The notes below the pieces were generated by a model. The model searched no databases and was not told where the DNA came from. It saw only the letters and a list, made by a program, of their open reading frames with translations. Position numbers and translations under genes: made by a program. Shown piece after piece: positions 37,506 to 49,100 of a DNA stretch of 64,000 bases (the stretch's first letter is position 1; each line of letters begins with the position of its first letter). The DNA comes from Actinobacillus sp. GY-402 (GTDB lineage Bacteria; Pseudomonadota; Gammaproteobacteria; Enterobacterales; Pasteurellaceae), in assembly GCF_014843355.1 (NCBI RefSeq), contig NZ_CP062137.1, forward strand, positions 1,984,001-2,048,000, written 5' to 3'.

Positions 37506-38420
37506 ATGCCAAACAAACAAACAAACAAACAAACAAACAAACAAACAAACAAACAAACAAACAAACAAACAAACAAACAAGGAAGTAACTATGTTTAAGC
37601 AGGCCCCACTCCCGTTCGTCGGTCAAAAGCGCATGTTTTTAACGCACTTCAAGGCTATTTTAAGCGAGCAGATTCCAGGGGATGGCGAGGGTTGGACGAT
37701 TGTCGATACCTTCGGTGGGTCGGGTTTGCTTAGTCATACGGCAAAACAGCTTAAACCCAAGGCACGCGTAATTTATAATGACTTTGACGGCTACGCAGAG
37801 CGTATTAAGCATATTGATGACATCAACCGCTTGCGTAGACAAATTGCGGCACTGTTAAGCGCTGTTCCGCGCCAAAAGCGCGTGACAGATAAAACACTCA
37901 AGGCTGAAATCATCGGAGCAATCAAAGCATTTGACGGTTATGTGGATTTGACAAGCCTTGCGAGCTGGTTATTGTTTTCAGGCCAACAAGTGGGCACATT
38001 CGAGGAGTTATGTCGTAGAGATTTCTGGCATTGTGTACGCCAAACCGACTACCCTGTGGCGGATGGTTATTTGAACGGCGTAGAGGTCGTATCGGAGTCA
38101 TTTCACACATTACTTCCTCGCTTTATGGATGACCCGCAAGCGGTGTTTGTATTAGACCCGCCATATCTGTGCACGAAACAAGAGAGCTATAAACAGGCGC
38201 ATTATTTGACTTGATCGACTTCTTGCGACTGGTCAACATTACCCGACCGCCATATATCTTCTTCAGTTCAACTAAGAGTGAGTTTGTGCGATTCATTGAG
38301 TATATGCAGGAGGCTAAGATAGATAACTGGCAAGCGTTCGATGGTGCGCAACGGATAACAATTGAATCAGCTCTAAATCATCAGGCTAAGTACGAGGATA
38401 ATATGGTGTTTAAGTTTTGA
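37506..38420 (+). pseudogene. DNA adenine methyltransferase with repeat-controlled start; one frameshift
   Basis: The main frame (ATG 37591, AAGGAAG in front) carries PFVGQKRMFLTHF, the SAM-binding DTFGGSGLLSH and the catalytic VLDPPYL. This is a D12-class N6-adenine methylase as in Haemophilus Mu-like phages. One T is missing in 38205-38207; with it the text runs HYFDLIDFLRLVNITRPPYI to the stop at 38420. An upstream ATG (37506, with AAGGA) reads through the CAAA repeat and is now out of frame by one base. One unit fewer, or two more, would join it to the methylase. Confidence 0.8.
37510..37580 (+). repeat. CAAA tetranucleotide repeat, about 17.75 units
   Basis: An uninterrupted run of CAAA fills 71 bases directly before the methylase ATG. 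Tetranucleotide runs of this length are phase-variation switches in Haemophilus and relatives. Translated, it gives repeated NKQT. Confidence 0.95.
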
Positions 38421-38436
38421 TTAATCAGCGTTTAAA

Positions 38437-38540
38437 TTTCCCAATTTAAACGGATATAACCGCTAAGAATGAGATTTGGCGGTTATTTTTATTTTCCCAT
38501 TTTAAGCGGTCGTTTTTCCCATTTTAAGCGGTCGGCTACA
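38437..38540 (-). promoter_or_regulatory. right prophage end (attR) with three MuA-type binding sites
   Basis: R1 (38515-38533) and R2 (38493-38511) are identical over 19 bases (TTTCCCATTTTAAGCGGTC) and 22 bp apart. R3 (38437-38454, TTTCCCAATTTAAACGGA) is 56 bp further in. Phage Mu has nearly the same R1-R2-R3 spacing. A related motif in the opposite direction lies near 38457-38475. Confidence 0.88.
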
Positions 38541-38545
38541 CCTGC
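38541..38545. repeat. right target-site duplication of the prophage (CCTGC)
   Basis: Second copy of the five bases found at 1311-1315. Confidence 0.9.
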
Positions 38546-38615
38546 AAAAAAACGTGGCTTTTTTTGCCCGCACTTTTCAGTGCTAACCTTTTCAGCAAAT
38601 ATCGTGCAACGGATT

Positions 38616-40610
38616 TCAGGCTTTGCTATTGGCGGTTCGCCGCTTTGTGGTCGCAGATTTTTTCTCTGCCGCCGTTTTTTTGGGTGCCTGTTTTTTGGTC
38701 GTCGCTTTCTTCTCGGCTTTGGCGGAGGAGCCCGCTAACGTCACGCCGTTTTTATCCGCCCATTCGGTTAATTTCGCTAAGAAAGTTCGTCCCATCGGGG
38801 TCGGATCGCCCATAAACAGGGTCTGCAAACCGTTATTTTCGATAATGTGCAGACGCAATGCCAGGCGTTCGGTATGATTTTCCGCCAAACGTACGGCGCG
38901 TTCCACATATTCGTCCACCGTATTGGCGATTAACCAATCCGGCAAACCAAGACGTTTAAACAAGCCTTCATCGATGTGTTCGTGCACTTCCGGACCGGTT
39001 TTGCATACGCCCACTAAGCCCAGAGTGATCATGTCGATGATGCCGTTGGTATTGCCGAACGGGAATGGATTCAGCATCATGTCGCAATTATTCAGGATTT
39101 CCAAATATTGGTGATACGGCGTATGCGGATGAGCGGTGGCGTCATCGCCCAAATAAGATTTGATAAAACGCGCCACATAGGGATGCGTAATGCCTTGTGA
39201 TTGTCCCAAAGCAAAGTGAAAATGCACTTTCACTTTAGCGCGATCACGAATGGCTTTTAACGCCTCCAGGAAATACGGGTTCAATTTCATCGTAGTGGCG
39301 GCAATACCGATATTGACCACTTCAGGATTCTCCCGCAGTTTGTAGTTCACCGATTTTGGCGCTAAAGCGGAAGGAACGTAAGGCAACGCATCTTTCGGCA
39401 AGCGTAGCAGCGTTTCGCTGAAACAGCTTTCCGAACCCACATAATCGTCTTCCACCACCACGTATTCAATATAAGGCGAATACGTGGTCGCCGGATGCCC
39501 CAGCGCAATCGCCTGAATCGGGGCCAGGCGCGTATTGCTCAGGAAAATCGGCAGCAAATCCATGCCGATCGACGGCATATAAAGAATTGCCGCACCGTAT
39601 TCTTCACAAACGTTACGTACGAATTCCATTTTATCTTTCAAATTGGCACCCTGCACCAGGCGGAATTCGTCGAAAACATCGCGTCCCAATTGATCCACCG
39701 CGTCGCCGCCGATACCGATCAGATAAAAATGCTCGCGCGCCGCGCGCATAGAGGTGGAATGAGTCCGATAAATGGAATGGGCGGAATGGAAATGCTCCAG
39801 CACCACCACCATGACGGGTTTACCGTTTTTATCGCCGATGCGGGAGACATCGCGATCCTGCCAGCCGAGCAGTTCGATATGACGGCGAACCACTTGATTT
39901 AACGCATGTTTTACCTGATGTTTATTGGCGGCGACGTCATAACTGCAATGCATATACACATCGTGGGAAATAGCGCTCGGAACATTATTCAAATCGGGCA
40001 ACGTCGCTAATCTGGCCGGGAACCACTGCAGAATGGTATTTCGTTTTGAAAATGCCGTCTGCGTACCGATAAACCGCGGCGATTGCAGTGCAAAACATAA
40101 GGAGGCGCAAAGAGTCGGATTCAGGTGCCACAAAATATCCAGATTTACGTTTAAATTCGATTCCGGCAAATACATAATGCAGAATTTCACCAACGAAGCG
40201 GGATTGTTGTCGATGCGAATATCGGACGAATTCGGATCCGGATTCTGATTGTAAACCTGCAGAATATGATCCGCATTAATATAAGGCGAACTGGCGAAAA
40301 TCAAAGCGAGCCAGCGCTGAAACATAAAGAAACGCTGAGCGCCGGAATCGGAAACCGACAAGGCTTTATCGGTGAACAAAGCGGTGATTGCCGTTGCCAT
40401 TCGGGTGCAAAAGTAAACATGTTTGTCTTGCACCAGATTTTCATTTGCCAACTGAATCGGCATGCGGCAGTCAATGCCTGTGATATAGCCGAAATTGCTG
40501 TCGATTTTCGCGAGAATGTTCAGTAATTCCGTACAGGCGGCCTCATAATTCTTTTCTACAATCGCTTGTTCAAACGTTTCGACACTTGGATTTTTTTGCT
40601 GTTCTGTCAT
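38616..40610 (-). CDS. ngt: HMW1C-like N-glycosyltransferase with Lys/Ala-rich tail
   Basis: 664 residues from ATG 40610 (GAGG in front). It matches GT41-type cytoplasmic N-glycosyltransferase of Actinobacillus almost throughout: VYFCTRMATAITALF, WLALIFASSPYINADHILQ, SAISHDVYMHCSYD, LEHFHSAHSIYRTHSTSMRA, NPFPFGNTNGIIDMITLGLV and VHEHIDEGLFKRLGLPDWLI. This enzyme moves glucose from UDP-glucose to Asn in N-X-S/T of adhesins. A ~37-residue tail (AEKKATTKKQAPKKTAAEKK...) is extra compared with the 620-residue enzyme. It starts 20 bases behind rimO. Confidence 0.93.
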   Translation of the reverse strand: MTEQQKNPSVETFEQAIVEKNYEAACTELLNILAKIDSNFGYITGIDCRMPIQLANENLVQDKHVYFCTRMATAITALFTDKALSVSDSGAQRFFMFQRWLALIFASSPYINADHILQVYNQNPDPNSSDIRIDNNPASLVKFCIMYLPESNLNVNLDILWHLNPTLCASLCFALQSPRFIGTQTAFSKRNTILQWFPARLATLPDLNNVPSAISHDVYMHCSYDVAANKHQVKHALNQVVRRHIELLGWQDRDVSRIGDKNGKPVMVVVLEHFHSAHSIYRTHSTSMRAAREHFYLIGIGGDAVDQLGRDVFDEFRLVQGANLKDKMEFVRNVCEEYGAAILYMPSIGMDLLPIFLSNTRLAPIQAIALGHPATTYSPYIEYVVVEDDYVGSESCFSETLLRLPKDALPYVPSALAPKSVNYKLRENPEVVNIGIAATTMKLNPYFLEALKAIRDRAKVKVHFHFALGQSQGITHPYVARFIKSYLGDDATAHPHTPYHQYLEILNNCDMMLNPFPFGNTNGIIDMITLGLVGVCKTGPEVHEHIDEGLFKRLGLPDWLIANTVDEYVERAVRLAENHTERLALRLHIIENNGLQTLFMGDPTPMGRTFLAKLTEWADKNGVTLAGSSAKAEKKATTKKQAPKKTAAEKKSATTKRRTANSKA

Positions 40611-40630
40611 GAGCTTTTCCTCAGTTTGAT

Positions 40631-41965
40631 CTAACAAGTTCCCCACAGATCATATTCGTCTGCCTGGCTAATTCGGACATCAATAATGTCACCAATTTTG
40701 ACCGCACTTTGGCTCAAATTATCCACATAAACCACGCCGTCGATTTCCGGTGCATCCGCCATGGACCGACCGATAATGCCTTCTTCATCAATCTCATCCA
40801 CAATAACTTTCAGTGTTTTACCGATTTTCCGCTGCAGCCGCGCCGCAGAAATTTCCTGTTGCAACTGCATAAAACGGCGAAAACGATCTTCTTTCACATC
40901 CTCCGGCACCTGGTCCGGCATATCCGTCGCCGCCGCGCCCTCCACCGGGCTGAATTTGAAACAACCGACGCGATCCAGCTGCGCTTCTTTTAAGAAATCA
41001 AGCAATAGCTGAAAATCTTCTTCGGTTTCGCCCGGAAAGCCGACGATAAAAGTTGAACGCAAGGTTAATTCAGGGCAGATTTCACGCCATTTTTTAATGC
41101 GTTCCAACACGCGTTCTACGGAACCCGGACGCTTCATGGCTTTCAGAATTTTCGGGCTGGCGTGTTGCAGCGGAATATCCAGATACGGCAAAATTTTGCC
41201 CGCCGCCATTAACGGAATCAGCTCGTCCACGTGCGGGTAAGGATAAACATAGTGCAAACGCACCCACGCGCCCAGCGTTCCCAGCATCTGACACAGGGTA
41301 ATCAGATTATTTTTAATCGGCATGCCGTTCCAAAAAACGGTTTTGTTCTGCGTTTCTTTGCTTTGATCCAAGGAATAAGCCGACGTATCCTGCGAAACCA
41401 CCAACAGTTCTTTTACGCCGGAATCTACCAAACGTTTGGCTTCATCCAGAATTTGAGTAATAGGACGGCTGTCCAAATCACCGCGCAATGACGGAATAAT
41501 ACAGAAAGTACATTTATGATCGCAGCCTTCGGAAATTTTTAAATAAGCATAATGTTTCGGGGTTAACTTCACGCCCTGACTTGGCACCACGTTGATATAA
41601 GGATTGTATGCCGGTTTCGGCACATATTTATGCACATGTTCCATCACCGCTTCATAGCTGTGCGGACCGGTAATTTCCAATACTTTCGGATGTACTTGGC
41701 GAATTTGATTCTCTTTTGCGCCCAGGCATCCCGTTACCAGCACTTTGCCGTTGGCCTCCAGCGCTTCACCGATTGCCTCAAGCGATTCCTGCACCGCCGA
41801 ATCGATAAATCCGCAGGTATTTACAATCACCAAATCGGCATTTTCATAGGTAGGAATAATATTGTAACCGTCACTGCGCAGTTCGGTCAGAATGCGTTCG
41901 GAATCCACTAAATTTTTCGGGCAGCCCAGGCTGACAAAGCCGATATTAGGCACGGAATGACTCAT
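40631..41965 (-). CDS. rimO: ribosomal protein S12 methylthiotransferase
   Basis: 444 residues. The N-terminal UPF0004 domain has three Cys ([29 protein letters not shown]). The radical-SAM motif is CDHKCTFC in [19 protein letters not shown], and the TRAM domain is at the C-terminus. It modifies Asp of S12. It forms a tandem pair with the N-glycosyltransferase, as in other Pasteurellaceae. Confidence 0.96.
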   Translation of the reverse strand: MSHSVPNIGFVSLGCPKNLVDSERILTELRSDGYNIIPTYENADLVIVNTCGFIDSAVQESLEAIGEALEANGKVLVTGCLGAKENQIRQVHPKVLEITGPHSYEAVMEHVHKYVPKPAYNPYINVVPSQGVKLTPKHYAYLKISEGCDHKCTFCIIPSLRGDLDSRPITQILDEAKRLVDSGVKELLVVSQDTSAYSLDQSKETQNKTVFWNGMPIKNNLITLCQMLGTLGAWVRLHYVYPYPHVDELIPLMAAGKILPYLDIPLQHASPKILKAMKRPGSVERVLERIKKWREICPELTLRSTFIVGFPGETEEDFQLLLDFLKEAQLDRVGCFKFSPVEGAAATDMPDQVPEDVKEDRFRRFMQLQQEISAARLQRKIGKTLKVIVDEIDEEGIIGRSMADAPEIDGVVYVDNLSQSAVKIGDIIDVRISQADEYDLWGTC

Positions 41966-42113
41966 AAAAAATTATCTCAATAACATAAAACGAAACCGAG
42001 GGCTGTCCTTCGACTCCCTCAGCAAAAACGGTGGTCATTTTACAAAAATTATTATTGAAAGGCGAGTTGTGTTTGCATGCAGAATTGATGTGATGAATCG
42101 ATTATTATGCCGA

Positions 42114-42632
42114 TCACCGTTTATTCCAAGGACATTTAGACAATAACACCGCCATGCCGCAAAAACCCGATATTCCGGCGAAAACCAAGCCGGCGCCGAC
42201 CAATCCGCTTAACAGAAAACCCCAGGGCGACACGCCGTATCCCAACAGCACGCCCAATAACACCAAACCGCCCGCCGCGATTTGCACTTGGCGCATTAAC
42301 GGCAAAGGTTGCCCTTTATCCGCCACGGTGGCAAAGCCCGCTTTTTTCCATGCCGCCAATCCGCCGTCCAAAATATAGACTTCGGCCACATGTTCCGCCG
42401 TTTTGGCCAACCGTTCGATATTTGCCTGCGTCCGCAGCCCCGACTGACAATGAAAAACCACGCAAGTCGCATCGGTTTCGATTTTCTGCTGCAAATCGTC
42501 CAACGGACGATTCAGCGAATGCTCGATATATTCGCGGCGATGTTCATCCGCATGACGAATATCGATTAATAATGCGCCCCGCGCGAGCTTTTCCCGCAGC
42601 TGTTGAGGCGTGATTTTTTTAATGTTCATCAT
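42114..42632 (-). CDS. rhodanese-domain membrane protein (YgaP-like)
   Basis: 172 residues from ATG 42632 (AAGGAA in front). Residues 1-100 form a rhodanese domain with active loop CQSGLRT (HCQSGLRTQANIERL). The rest is a DUF2892-type double membrane helix (LPLMRQVQIAAGGLVLLGVL... GLVFAGISGFCGMAVLLSKC). This is the YgaP layout of sulfurtransferases. A longer reading to 42752 lacks a ribosome-binding site. Confidence 0.88.
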   Translation of the reverse strand: MMNIKKITPQQLREKLARGALLIDIRHADEHRREYIEHSLNRPLDDLQQKIETDATCVVFHCQSGLRTQANIERLAKTAEHVAEVYILDGGLAAWKKAGFATVADKGQPLPLMRQVQIAAGGLVLLGVLLGYGVSPWGFLLSGLVGAGLVFAGISGFCGMAVLLSKCPWNKR

Positions 42633-42752
42633 AAATTCCTTGTAAGTTAGCCGGATAAATCGACAAGATATGATAGAGCTTTCCATGCCGAATGAGAACT
42701 TTTTTAAGCCATTGACTTTAATTTCATGCGAACACCGCAAAAGTGCGGGCAA

Positions 42753-43062
42753 TTTTAGGACAGTTTTTTTGATGTGAAAAATCTTTAAAATTTTGACCGC
42801 ACTTTGATCTGAAAAACGTCTTTATGTTTCCTTCATCCGCGATCATTATCCCTGGTCGTCTGGAATCAATAAAATAAAACTTTTATTGATATTTATATAA
42901 ATATTTTAAGTTCAATTTATATAAATTCTAACAAAATAGATCTTTTATTATATTTATACTATTTTAAATATTGCACTTGGCAAATTCTGTGGTATTGTCT
43001 GAACCGTGCTTGAAACTTATTTTCTGGCATCAAATCCGACTAAAAATATAAAGGAGTTTTAT
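42753..43062 (+). promoter_or_regulatory. upstream region of glnA
   Basis: This 310-bp gap has an inverted USS near 42796-42810 and a very AT-rich part (42880-42970). TTGCAC (42971-42976) and TATTGT (42993-42998), 16 bases apart, make a plausible sigma70 promoter. AAGGAG (43051-43056) is the ribosome-binding site. I saw no sigma54 signature. Confidence 0.4.
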
Positions 43063-44481
43063 ATGTCAAACGCAACCGCTATCAGCAACGTTTTTAAACT
43101 TATTGAAGAAAACCACATCAAATTCGTGCTGCTTCGTTTTACCAACATCAAAGGTAAAGAACACGGCGTTTCCTTGCCGGTCAGCGCAATCGACGAAGAT
43201 TTCTTCGAAGACGGCAAAATGTTCGACGGTTCCTCCGTAGAAGGCTGGCGAGCCATCAATAAAGCCGACATGCTGTTAATGCCAATCGCCGAAACCGCCG
43301 TCGTGGATCCCTTTGCTCAAATCCCGACCTTATCGATTCGTTGCAGCATTTACGATCCGAACACCATGCAAAGTTACGATCGCGATCCGCGTTCCATCGC
43401 CATGCGTGCGGAAAATTATCTGAAATCAACCGGCATTGCGGATGCGGCGTTGTTCGGGCCGGAACCGGAGTTTTTCTTATTCGACGACGTGCGTTTCAGC
43501 ACCGCGATGAATAACGTATCCTATAAAATCGACGACATCGAAGCGGGCTGGAACACCAACCGAAAATACGAAGACGGCAACAACGCCTATCGCCCGCTGG
43601 TGAAAGGCGGTTATTGCGCCGTCGCACCAAACGATGCCGGCCATGATTTGCGTTCCGAAATGTGTCTGTTATTAGAAAAAATGGGATTAGTGATTGAAGC
43701 GCATCACCACGAAGTGGCGACTGCCGGACAAAACGAAATCGCAACAAGATTCAACAGCCTGACACTAAAAGCCGATGAAACCCAAATTTATAAATATATC
43801 GCGCAAAATGTGGCTGCCGAACACGGCAAAACCGCCTGTTTCATGCCGAAACCGTTCGCCGGCGACAACGGTTCGGGCATGCACTGTAATATGTCTTTAA
43901 GCAAAGACGGCAAAAACGTTTTCCAAGGCGATAAATATGCCGGCTTGTCCGAAACCGCGCTTTACTATATCGGCGGCATTATCAAACATGCCAAAGCCTT
44001 AAACGCGTTTACCAACCCGACCACCAACTCTTACAAACGTTTAGTGCCGGGATTTGAAGCACCGGTGTTATTGGCTTATTCCGCCAGCAACCGCTCCGCG
44101 TCCATTCGTATTCCGGCGGTTACCAGCCCGAAAGCGATTCGTATCGAAGCGCGTTTCCCGGATCCGCTGGCGAACCCGTATCTGGCCTTTTCGGCGTTAT
44201 TAATGGCGGGATTGGACGGCATTATTAACAAAATCCATCCGGGCGATGCCATGGACAAAAACCTTTATGATCTGCCGCCGGAAGAATTGAAAGAAATTCC
44301 GGCCGTATCCGGCTCATTGACGGAAGCCTTGGATAACCTTGAAAAAGATTACGAATTCTTAATCCAGGGCGGCGTGTTCAGTAAAGATTTTATTGATACC
44401 TTCATCGCGCTGAAACGCAAAGAAGCGGAACGCGTTAACATGACGCCGCACCCGGTGGAATTCGAGTTGTATTATGCCTAA
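43063..44481 (+). CDS. glnA: glutamine synthetase type I
   Basis: 472 residues from ATG 43063. The signatures are [51 protein letters not shown] (ATP site), [10 protein letters not shown] and the adenylylation loop NLYDLPPEE. It makes glutamine from glutamate, ammonia and ATP as a dodecamer. It converges with gltD, so nitrogen assimilation genes face each other. The ORF upstream of the ATG (to 43006) is not needed. Confidence 0.97.
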   Translation: MSNATAISNVFKLIEENHIKFVLLRFTNIKGKEHGVSLPVSAIDEDFFEDGKMFDGSSVEGWRAINKADMLLMPIAETAVVDPFAQIPTLSIRCSIYDPNTMQSYDRDPRSIAMRAENYLKSTGIADAALFGPEPEFFLFDDVRFSTAMNNVSYKIDDIEAGWNTNRKYEDGNNAYRPLVKGGYCAVAPNDAGHDLRSEMCLLLEKMGLVIEAHHHEVATAGQNEIATRFNSLTLKADETQIYKYIAQNVAAEHGKTACFMPKPFAGDNGSGMHCNMSLSKDGKNVFQGDKYAGLSETALYYIGGIIKHAKALNAFTNPTTNSYKRLVPGFEAPVLLAYSASNRSASIRIPAVTSPKAIRIEARFPDPLANPYLAFSALLMAGLDGIINKIHPGDAMDKNLYDLPPEELKEIPAVSGSLTEALDNLEKDYEFLIQGGVFSKDFIDTFIALKRKEAERVNMTPHPVEFELYYA

Positions 44482-44502
44482 TCCGATGCGATAAATTGAA
44501 CG

Positions 44503-44526
44503 GCGCGGGAAATTCCCGCGCTTTTT
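44503..44526 (+). terminator. terminator of glnA
   Basis: GCGCGGG and CCCGCGC pair around AAATT, followed by five T. Confidence 0.85.
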
Positions 44527-44581
44527 ATGTGACTAAAAAACTCGTCAAAAATCGCCCGCACTTTTAACAAAAAAATATAAA

Positions 44582-44614
44582 AAAACGCTGAAACCGTCCG
44601 TTTTCAGCGTTTTA
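44582..44614. terminator. bidirectional terminator between glnA and gltD
   Basis: AACGCTGAAA and TTTTCAGCGTT pair around CCGTCCG, with A-rich and T-rich flanks. It lies 20 bp behind the gltD stop and serves the minus strand best. Confidence 0.8.
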
Positions 44615-44634
44615 TTTATTGCCAGAGGCTGATT

Positions 44635-46074
<1,440 letters not shown>

Positions 46075-46135
46075 TCATTTCGCACTTTAACCCTAAAAGT
46101 GCGGTCGATTTTTGTTACGTTTTTTTTCTGGCTTC

Positions 46136-49100
46136 CTATTGCGTCACTTCGCGCAATTCACTGACGCTGCGGCGTTTATGTCCGAGCAAAGCGTCAACTT
46201 CATTGGCTTTCGGTTTGACTAACACGAATTTCTCCACATAACGTTCCCAATGGCTGAGAATTTGTTCGCCGATACGGCTGTGGGTTAATTCCACATGGCG
46301 GGCGATAAGGCCGCGCAAGTGCTCCTGATGAGTGGCTAATTCGACAATACTCAGGCCTTCGACCAATTCGCCGTTAATGCGGCTGCGGAATTTACCGTCC
46401 ACGTCCAGTACATAAGCAAAACCGCCGGTCATGCCCGCGCCGAAGTTAATTCCGGTTTTACCGAGAACGGTCACTACGCCGCCGGTCATATATTCGCAAC
46501 CGTTATCGCCGATGCCTTCCACCACCGCCAATGCACCCGAATTTCGCACGGCAAAACGCTCGCCGGCGCGGCCGGATAAGAACAACTCGCCGCCCGTGGC
46601 GCCGTACAGACAGGTATTGCCGGCAATGGTCGCTTCTTCCGCTTTAAAGGATACGCCGTTGTGCGGTTTAATTACGATACGACCGCCCGCCATGCCTTTG
46701 CCCACGTAATCGTTAGCGTCGCCCGTCAAATTCAGCTGCACGCCGCCCGCCAGCCAGACGCCGAAACTTTGTCCTGCGGTGCCGGTCAGATTAATGTTAA
46801 ACGTTTGTAGCGGATTGCCGCGATTGCCGTAACGCTGCGCGATAATGCCCGATAATGTGGCGCCGACGGAGCGATCCACATTGCTGATATCCAAATCCAT
46901 TTCACAGCAAAGCCCGTTCTGCAAGGCTTCCTGCGCCTGTTCAACAATCGCTTTATTTAACAGCCCTTTATCAAAAGGCGCATTATTTTGCGTACAATAA
47001 GGCGCGCTGCCTTGCGGGACGATAGGCGAATAAAGCAATTTGGTTAAATCCAGACCGCGTTGTTTACCGCTGCGACCGTCGATAATTTCCAATAAATCCG
47101 TACGACCGATAAGATCCGTCAGTTTTTCCGCGCCAAGCTGCGCTAAAATCTCACGCACGTCCTGTGCGATAAATTTAAAGAAGTTCATCGCTTTCTCGGG
47201 CAAGCCGTGATAATGCTTGCCGCGTAAGGTTTCATCCTGCGTGGCGATACCGGTCGCGCAGTTGTTTAGGTGACAAATCCGCAGATAACGACAACCTAAC
47301 GCCACCATCGGTCCGGTACCGAAACCGAAACTTTCCGCGCCTAAAATCGCCGCTTTCACAATATCCAGGCCGGTTTTTAATCCGCCGTCCACCTGCAAAC
47401 GCACTTTATGGCGCAGATTATTTTCGACCAAAGCCTGCTGCGCCTCGGCTAATCCGAGTTCCCACGGCGATCCGGCATATTTCACACTGGATAACGGGCT
47501 GGCGCCGGTGCCGCCGTCATAACCGGCAATGGTAATTAAATCCGCATAGGCTTTCGCGACGCCGGTGGCGATTGTGCCTACGCCCGGTAAAGACACCAGT
47601 TTCACCGAAATCAACGCTTTCGGATTGATCTGTTTCAAATCGAAGATCAATTGCGCCAAATCTTCAATGGAATAAATATCATGATGCGGCGGCGGTGAAA
47701 TCAGGGTGGAACCCGGCACCGCATAGCGTAATTGAGCGATATAAGGCGTAACTTTATCCCCCGGCAACTGACCGCCTTCGCCCGGTTTTGCGCCCTGCGC
47801 CACTTTAATTTGAATCACTTCCGCGCTCATTAAATAGGCCGGCGTCACGCCGAAACGGCCGGAAGCCACCTGTTTAATTTTGGAGACTTTTTCCGTGCCG
47901 TAGCGTTTCGGATCCTCTCCGCCTTCACCGGAGTTGGAATAACCGCCCAAACGGTTCATCGCCGTCGCCAGCGCTTCGTGCGCTTCCGGGCTCAACGCCC
48001 CGATGGACATCGCCGCGCTGTCAAAACGTTTATACAGATTTTCCGCCGGTTCCACCTTGTTCACGTCTATCGGTTGAGTATTTTCGGTTTTCAGACGCAA
48101 CATATCGCGGATAGTCGTCACCGGTCGGTTATTCACCGCATCGCGATACCGTTTATAGTTTTCATATTCTCCCGAATTCACCGCAGCCTGTAACGTATTG
48201 ACCACTTGCGGATTGTAAGCGTGATATTCTCCCTGCGGTTTAAATTTCAGATAACCGCCCATTTCCAAGTCCTGACTGCGTCGCCAGGCGCGTTGACGCG
48301 TCATGCCGATTTGTTGATGCAAATCATCGAAACAGGCGCCTTCGATACGACTGGTGATACCCGGAAAACAAAGCGCGGTGACCTCCGAATTCATCCCCAC
48401 CAATTCGAACAGGCGCGCGCAACGATAGGAAGAAATGGTGGAAATCCCCATTTTCGACATAATTTTGTACAGCCCTTTATTGATGCCATTGCGGAAATTC
48501 GCCATCACCACCCGCAACGGTTTGTCAATGGCACCGGCTTGCACCATGTGCGCCAGGCTTTCATACGCCAGATACGGATAAACCGCCGTCGCCCCTAAAC
48601 CGATTAAAACGGCGAAATGGTGCGGATTACGCGCTTCGGCGGTTTCAACGATAATATTGGTATCGCAACGCAAATTCGCTTCTACCAGACAATTCTGCAA
48701 AGCGCCCACCGCCAGCGCGCTCGGAATCGGTTGACGATCGGCGGCGATGTTGCGATCGGAAATCACCAATAAAACTGTGCCGTTTTTGACCGCACTTTTC
48801 GCCCGTTCGCACAGATTTTCTATCGCCTGTTTAAGATTCATTTCATCGGGGTTATAAACGGCGTCCAACAGACTGTGTTTATAATGTTCCGCCGGCAAAC
48901 GTAAAATTTGCTGCATATCGGAATAAAGCAGAATCGGCGATTTAAAATTCACCCGATGAGACATGCCTTCCGCTTCGAAAAAAACGCTCATTTCACGGCC
49001 GATACTGGTGGAAAGCGACATCACATGCGCTTCGCGCAACGGGTCGATGGGCGGATTGGTCACCTGCGCGAAATATTGGCGGAAATAATCGAACAGCACG

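Larger units (their letters stand above)
1316..38540 (+). mobile_element. Mu-like transposable prophage
   Basis: The element begins TGTAACCAACCACTTAAAAT and ends with the imperfect inverted copy ATTTTAAGCGGTCGGCTACA. It is flanked by CCTGC duplications and is 37,225 bp long, close to Mu size. Gene order is Mu-like from repressor and transposase through head, but tail genes are of siphovirus (lambda/D3112/B3-like) type, with a tube protein and tape measure and no sheath or baseplate genes. The USS core occurs about ten times inside, so the element has probably lived long in Pasteurellaceae. Broken transposase and tail genes suggest it cannot form plaques on its own. Confidence 0.95.

Noticed and set aside
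37510..37580. CRISPR-like array
   Set aside because: It is a pure four-base repeat without spacers.
37444..37626. Minus-strand frame made of repeated CLFV
   Set aside because: It is only the reverse reading of the CAAA repeat and has no ribosome-binding site.
38469..38877. Plus-strand frames over the right prophage end and the glycosyltransferase tail
   Set aside because: They run through attR and the antisense of the Lys/Ala-rich repeat; no gene-like features.
42154..42613. Plus-strand frames opposite the rhodanese gene
   Set aside because: Shadows of the YgaP-like gene, which has domain, start and membrane helices.
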